DNA of 64,000 nt from Alisma plantago-aquatica (taxonomy: Eukaryota; Streptophyta; Magnoliopsida; Alismatales; Alismataceae), in the NCBI GenBank assembly GCA_963693085.1, contig OY856409.1, positions 517,972,303 through 518,036,302 of the forward strand, in the 5' to 3' direction. The position numbers were made by a program, and so were the translations under genes. The notes below the pieces were generated by a model. That model saw only the letters and a list, made by a program, of their open reading frames with translations. It was not told the DNA's origin and searched no databases. Shown piece after piece: positions 58,971 through 64,000 of the stretch. Numbering within the stretch: position 1 is the first letter of the stretch; the number at the start of each line of letters is the position of its first letter.

Positions 58971-60266
58971 GGGCAGAGTCAACAAGGCTCACAAAGGAGG
59001 TAATTTTCTAGTAACAATAGAGGATGTGGACAGATGTCCCAGACAGGTCAGATGAAATAGTTTTGTTTTGATACTTCATATCATGATTCTATGTGTTAAA
59101 GATATGAAAGTAGTTGTTTTTGAATTCCTTTGACTAGTCCTATAAGGACACAAGGGAGATGAGAACTTATATCTTACTCAGTGTTCCTTAAAATATTTTA
59201 TAATCTCCCTTATCTGTGTGTTGAAAGATGAGATATAGAAGTGATGCCTGAAGAAAATTCAAGAACGGAAAATCATGTGTGTATAATGATATGAAAAGTG
59301 AGGAACATGATAGTAAATAAAGTGCATACTACCTAATCTCAATACTTGTACCCTGGCCAGGTATATGATTATTGTAGATAGGACAAGTATGAAACTCTTA
59401 GATTGTTATCTTTTTTATTACTCTGATCAAGTAGTCATTCTGAAACAATCTAGAGAGTATAATGAAATTAAATAGGAAGAGCTAAGTGAAATTTTTCCAA
59501 ATAAATTACTTAGTGAACATTCTTAGTGAACATACTCAGTGAACCTTATCAGTGATTTTTTTTCCAAAACAAACTACTTAGTGAACATACTTAGTGAATA
59601 TTCTCAATGAACTTCCTCAGTGAATACTTTCAAAACAACATACTTAGTGAACATTCTCAGTGAACTTTCTTAGTGAATATTTTCAAAACAAATTACTCAG
59701 TGAACATTCTCAGTGAATATTTTCAAAACAAATTACTCAGTGAACATACTCAGTGAACTTTCTCAGTGAATATTTTCAAAACAAATTACTCAGTGAACAT
59801 ACTCAGTGAACTTGCTCAGTGAATATTTTCAAAAAAAATTACTCAGTGAACATACTCAGTGAACTTGCTCAGTGAATATTTTCAAAACAAATTACTTAGT
59901 GAACATCCTTAGTGAACTTTCTCAGTGAAATTTTCCAAACAAATAAAGGATTGCTGAGTGAAATATCTGTGTTAGATATATATGTTTTTCTTTTGGTGAA
60001 TATTCTTGGGTGATGATAGAAGTATGTTCTTTTATACTTCTTCCTTTCAATAATATGAGCATCATATGTTAGGGGTTTATGCTCTGCATAAACATAAACA
60101 CTGATAATGTGGAATTAATGAAAGGAACTTTGTGTGAATTACAGATCCATGGTATCTCCATAACATTAAGATGATATGTGGAGACTTGAGGGCATGATTA
60201 ATGAATAATCTGTCCCTCCTTTTCCTGGGATTTCGGGGATGAAATCCTTGTTAGGGGTTTATAATT
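58971..60266 (+). other. Non-coding interior of element D with conserved blocks and minisatellite
   Basis: Lies where pol would be. It contains the 50-bp palindromic block 59401-59450 shared with element C, a CTCAGTGAA minisatellite (59505-59945), a conserved hairpin GTTTATGC/GCATAAAC (60075-60093) and the TTTCGGGGATGAAATCCTTGT stretch before the 3' LTR (60230-60250). Confidence 0.75.
59505..59945. repeat. CTCAGTGAA minisatellite in element D interior
   Basis: Short 14-15 bp subunits CTCAGTGAACATA, CTCAGTGAACTTT and CTCAGTGAATATT are grouped into higher-order units of about 54 bp that end TTTTCAAAACAAATTA. About eight higher-order units. Element C lacks this array. Confidence 0.88.
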
Positions 60267-63200
60267 TGTAACATCCCTGACCTGGGTTATGCTTAACCCT
60301 AGATGTTTTTCCTAATAAGGTTGATTAGATGCTTAATCTTATCTTGGGAAAAGTAATTAGGGCTCATGAGAAACTTATGTTTCAATTTTGGTCCTGTTTG
60401 AACAATGTTGAAGCAATGTTTGCTTATTTTGGACTAAAGTGCAAATTACCCAAGATGAGGGGTTAACTTGCAAATTGCACATGATAAAGTGTTCCTACGA
60501 TGATGATACATCATAAGAATGAATATGATGTATTGATATGGTTTCCACAAGCTTGGGCACCAAGATAAAGCTTGTAGAGCAATGTATGTGCATTAAAACC
60601 TAGTTTTGGTGTAAAGTGCAATTTACCCAAAACCTAGGGTTCAATATGCAAATTACCACTTCAATAAGGTCCCTAATGCTTCTTGGAAACATGTAGAGTA
60701 AATAAAATGAGAGGGGAAACTCATTTGATTTAAGTTGGAGGAGAGAGAATCTTGATATTAAAATAAACAAGATTTAAGCCTAAGTGAAACCCTAATTCAA
60801 TTTAGGGCAAAAATAAATGTATTAATTAAAGGGCCTTCAACCAAAATTAAATTGGTTGGATTAATATGTGTGTGGACGAGCTTAAAGTCTTGCAAAGGCA
60901 TGAGCATATCCTAAGGAGGTGAAATCCCACTCACCATTATTATAAGAAAAAGAATTTCCACTCAAATATGGATATTCTTATTATAAGGGTTAAGGTGCTT
61001 AATTTCTTTTCCCTTAATTCTTGGATAATGGAAGGGATCTCGGTGGGATAGAGATGAATTTTCATGTAAGAAACCAAGGGGGGATTTGTGGCAACAATTT
61101 TGGAATTAAAAGACTTTTATAAAGCAATTTCTCTCTCATCAATTTTCTTATAAAAGTACCCTTTCCAAGCCAAAACAAAGGCTTTTTCGGATCACTTTCT
61201 TTCCCCTTGCTTGGAAAACGACCAAGGAGCTTGGGAGGAGCAGGAGGACGACACCCAACATGTTGGTAAGGTTCTTGACCTCCTTTCACCTTGAATCCAT
61301 GGTGAAAATTGAAAATCAATGTATGAACTCTTCATATCTCGATCCCCTCTTCAATTCTAACTATTCCTTTTCACTCAAAGCTTGAGGACGACCCTTGGAA
61401 TAGTGAAAGGAGTTGCATCTACCATTGTTTCCGTGATCTTGGATCTTTGGAGCTCAATTGGAGGCGGGTTTTATAACTTGAACCCTTAATTTTATTATTG
61501 CAATCAATTCCTTATCAATTGGTGATCATTTCTACATTTCCGAAATTAAGTTTGGTTGATTGATGCAATCTTCATGGAAATCATAGTAAATTTCCTGAGT
61601 TTGGAGCTTGATGATGATGACATCATCATAAGCATACACCTCCCCAAATATCTAGGGCAAACGGTTTCAATGTTGAGTCCAAACAGTTTGCAAACCATTT
61701 GGTAGTTTGGGTTCCAAACCATTTGGAATGGTTGACCGTTTGAGATGGTTGACCGTTTCAAGATATATGTTGTGATACTTGGATTTTAATCCAATGGTTT
61801 CAATTGTTTTGATCTTGAAGGTTTCAATTGTGAATGATTCCTTAATTGCAAACCCTAATCGACTAAGTGTTGAATTTCCAATTGATTGAGATGATGTTTT
61901 GGGTTGATTGACCCAAACACTCTCAAGACCGTTTGGGGGTCACCCAAGACCGTTTGGAGGTCTAGGGTTAAGTATGGCTAAGTGTTTGAAGGTCCAAAGG
62001 TACAAAATTGAATTGCAACTAAGTGTTTATTTGATAATCAATCCAATGGTCCAAAACCCTATTTGGATGTCATGGATTTTGATGATGGAATGGGCAAACG
62101 GTCTCAAGGCCGTTTGGAAATCACCCAAACGGTCTCAAGACCGTTTGGTGGTTATCCAAGACCATTTGAGGTCAGGTCATATCATGTGATGATGATGGTT
62201 CACTAATTTCAATTGATTTGGTTCCACAATGTCAACCGTTGATGGATCCTCAATTTCAAAACCCTAAGTGATGGTTTCTTGATTATCAAACCTAGTTCAA
62301 TTGGGTTCGAAACCCTAAATTGAAGGTCTAATTGAATGGTGATTCATTGATCCAATTGATGAATACTTTAGTGGTTCAATTTATAATTGGTCCATGGATT
62401 GAAACCTTGAGTCGATTAAGTGTTGAAGTACCTTTTTGGTCCATGCGGTTTTGAGAAGGTTTGGTCCAAACGGTCTCAAGACAGTGTGGGACCAAACGAT
62501 CTCAAACCGTTTCGAGACCCAAAGTGCAAACGGTTTCAACATCTATTTTATCCAATTGGTTTCATACTTGTTCAAATGGTTTTCAACCAATTAATTTATG
62601 AGAACCAAGATCATTGAGGGTCTAAGTAATTAATATTGTGAAATTCAACATGGTTAATCCATTTGAATATCTCATGTAATTGAAGGTCCAATATGGTGAA
62701 CCTATTTGGATACTTAATGCATTTGAAGATTTCAATGGTTAACCCAATTGATCACTTTGTGGAATTGAAAGTTTAATTGGTCAATTCTTTTGAATTCCTT
62801 ATATAATTGATGGTTTAATTGATTATACCATTTGGACATCTAATATGATCAAAGGTCAATTAGCTATGTAGTTATTAATGATGTAGACCCATGATGATTA
62901 TGAAGGTTAACCCTAGCTTTGTGTACTCAAGTGAAGAGTTGACCTAGATTAATCTTGTAGTAGTTAACATCCTAGAGAGGATGAAAGGGAGAGTGAATGG
63001 GAGAGATGATTGCTTACTTAATAAGCCCTAATTCTCTCATTATGAATAAATGTGTAATCAGGGTTTGATCGATAATATGAGATCATGAAATCTTTATTGA
63101 AAAGATTAATGTACCTTGATCCTAAATTAGGGCAAGGTTATATGAAACTCTAATTTAAGGGAAAAGCTCAGTGAGACCATAATCTAGGGTGATGATGTAA

Positions 63201-63332
63201 CCCTAACTTAGTGTCACAATGCAGGAAACCCTAATTTAATGGGAATTGTATATCCTAACCCTAATTTGGGTATGAGGAAAGAGAAACCCCACTTGAATGT
63301 GAATGGTAAACCCTAATCCTTAAAATGGGATA
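60267..63332 (+). repeat. 3' LTR of element D, first part
   Basis: Begins TGTAACATCCC and aligns to 52517-55614 of the 5' LTR with a few percent difference by eye. It ends at GGGATA, where element F starts. GGATA (63328-63332) would be the left duplication of F. Confidence 0.9.
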
Positions 63333-64000
63333 TGTTGGATAAATTAGATATTATGATAAATCCCTTTGTTTCGATGATGACAAACATTTCATTCTTATTA
63401 ATCTAACGAGCTACTTGAGTGTGCAGGATGACAAAGTAGCAAGGGAAAATCCAAGAGCTTACTTAGTTTTATTTTCATGCAATGTAATCAATGTTGTAAA
63501 ACTTGTACAAATATATAATGTACAAGTACTTAGATTTGCATGTAAATCAAGCGTTAGATTTTCCCTAGCCAAACACCATAGTTAGACATGTCATCCCATT
63601 TGAATAGAATCACCTTTGCACACTCACACATAAATTAGTGCTTAAATTGAAACCTTGAAACAGGATCATTCTCGGTCGACGAACTCCTCGACCGAGACAC
63701 TCTCGGTCGACCATCTTCTCGACCGAGAAAGATCCAAAGTAGCTGTTAGACACAACAGACAAGTTAGTTGGTAGTTGAAGAAAGACGTTGCAAATCACTT
63801 GTTCCAGAGAGCCTGTCGGTCGACAAAACTTCGACCGAGTAGGTGTCTCGGTCGACCATTTGTCGACCGAGATGGTCTCTGACAGCAACTGCAGAATAAA
63901 TTAATTAGCCGTTGTTAAAGCAACAACTTTGTACCTAACGGCTAGTTAAGCACTTAGAAACCCCTAGAAGTTGTCTAGAACGTCCTTAAGCATACTTAGG
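63333..64000 (+). mobile_element. Element F: start of a Ty1/Copia (SIRE-like) LTR, cut by window end
   Basis: Begins TGTTGGATAAATTAG exactly at the break in LTR D and includes GATGATGACAAAC near the start, a phrase common in SIRE/Maximus-type Copia LTRs (family knowledge). It contains four CGGTCGAC...GTCGACCG-type dyads (63671-63870) and an inverted repeat TAGCCGTT/AACGGCTA (about 63907-63944). No coding region is in view. Confidence 0.7.
63670..63872. repeat. Four CTCGGTCGA...TCGACCGAG dyads in LTR F
   Basis: Inverted repeats with 7-9 bp arms and 7-8 nt loops begin near 63671, 63702, 63814 and 63847, in two pairs about 140 bp apart. CG density is far above the surrounding LTR. Confidence 0.85.

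Larger units (their letters stand above)
52517..63332 (+). mobile_element. Element D: second gag-only Gypsy element, incomplete in window
   Basis: Same organisation as element C: very long LTRs and a 2.5-kb interior (57778-60266) with a primer site, decayed gag, non-coding conserved blocks and no pol. Its 3' LTR (60267-63332) is interrupted by element F and should resume beyond the window. Confidence 0.88.

Overview
The window is flowering-plant nuclear DNA built almost entirely of nested transposable elements around one recognisable host gene. Evidence for a plant: Tekay-type Ty3/Gypsy chromoviruses with initiator-tRNA-Met primer sites, a Cassandra element carrying 5S-rRNA-like sequence, and a land-plant CC-type glutaredoxin. 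The glutaredoxin CDS is intronless and very GC-rich in an AT-rich setting, which hints at a monocot, but I cannot name the species.

Layout. 1-5340: decayed minus-strand LINE (ORF1 and ORF2 traces) between long direct repeats. 5351-5885: five 107-bp tandem repeats. 6238-6735 (minus): CC-type glutaredoxin with a TATA box, inside a GC-rich island running to about 7560. 7560-9245: no gene seen. 9246-31563: element A, a Tekay-like Gypsy element with about 4-kb LTRs, TSD ATTAC and a gag-pol frame broken by five stops. Its 3' LTR is split by element B (18687-28253, TSD CTGGT), a complete Gypsy element with an uninterrupted 1556-codon gag-pol. 32609-33167: a Cassandra element truncated by deletion and fused to the 5' LTR remnant of element C. 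33167-41810: element C, with a 5.9-kb 3' LTR and a gag-only interior. 41811-47950: a LINE 3' region split by solo LTR E (5.07 kb, TSD CAAAT). 48890-50140 (minus): a Ty1/Copia gag/protease relic split by a 609-bp hAT-like element with an 8-bp TSD. 52517-63332: element D, a second gag-only relative of C, whose 3' LTR is interrupted at 63333 by the start of a Copia (SIRE-like) LTR, F, that runs off the window.

How the parts relate. A, C, D and E share LTR tail blocks. A, C and D share the leader, the gag family and the sequence before the 3' LTR, so A-type elements are plausible helpers for the pol-less C and D. C and D keep an almost identical 50-bp palindromic non-coding block where pol would lie. 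Each LTR family also carries its own array of short CG-containing motifs (GGCCGA, GGTCGA or AAACGGTCT dyads). A, B and E share a hairpin followed by AGGGCATAATAA near a probable poly(A) site. These shared non-coding modules are the most interesting content. Coordinates of LTRs, TSDs and stop codons were read base by base; divergence figures are by-eye estimates.
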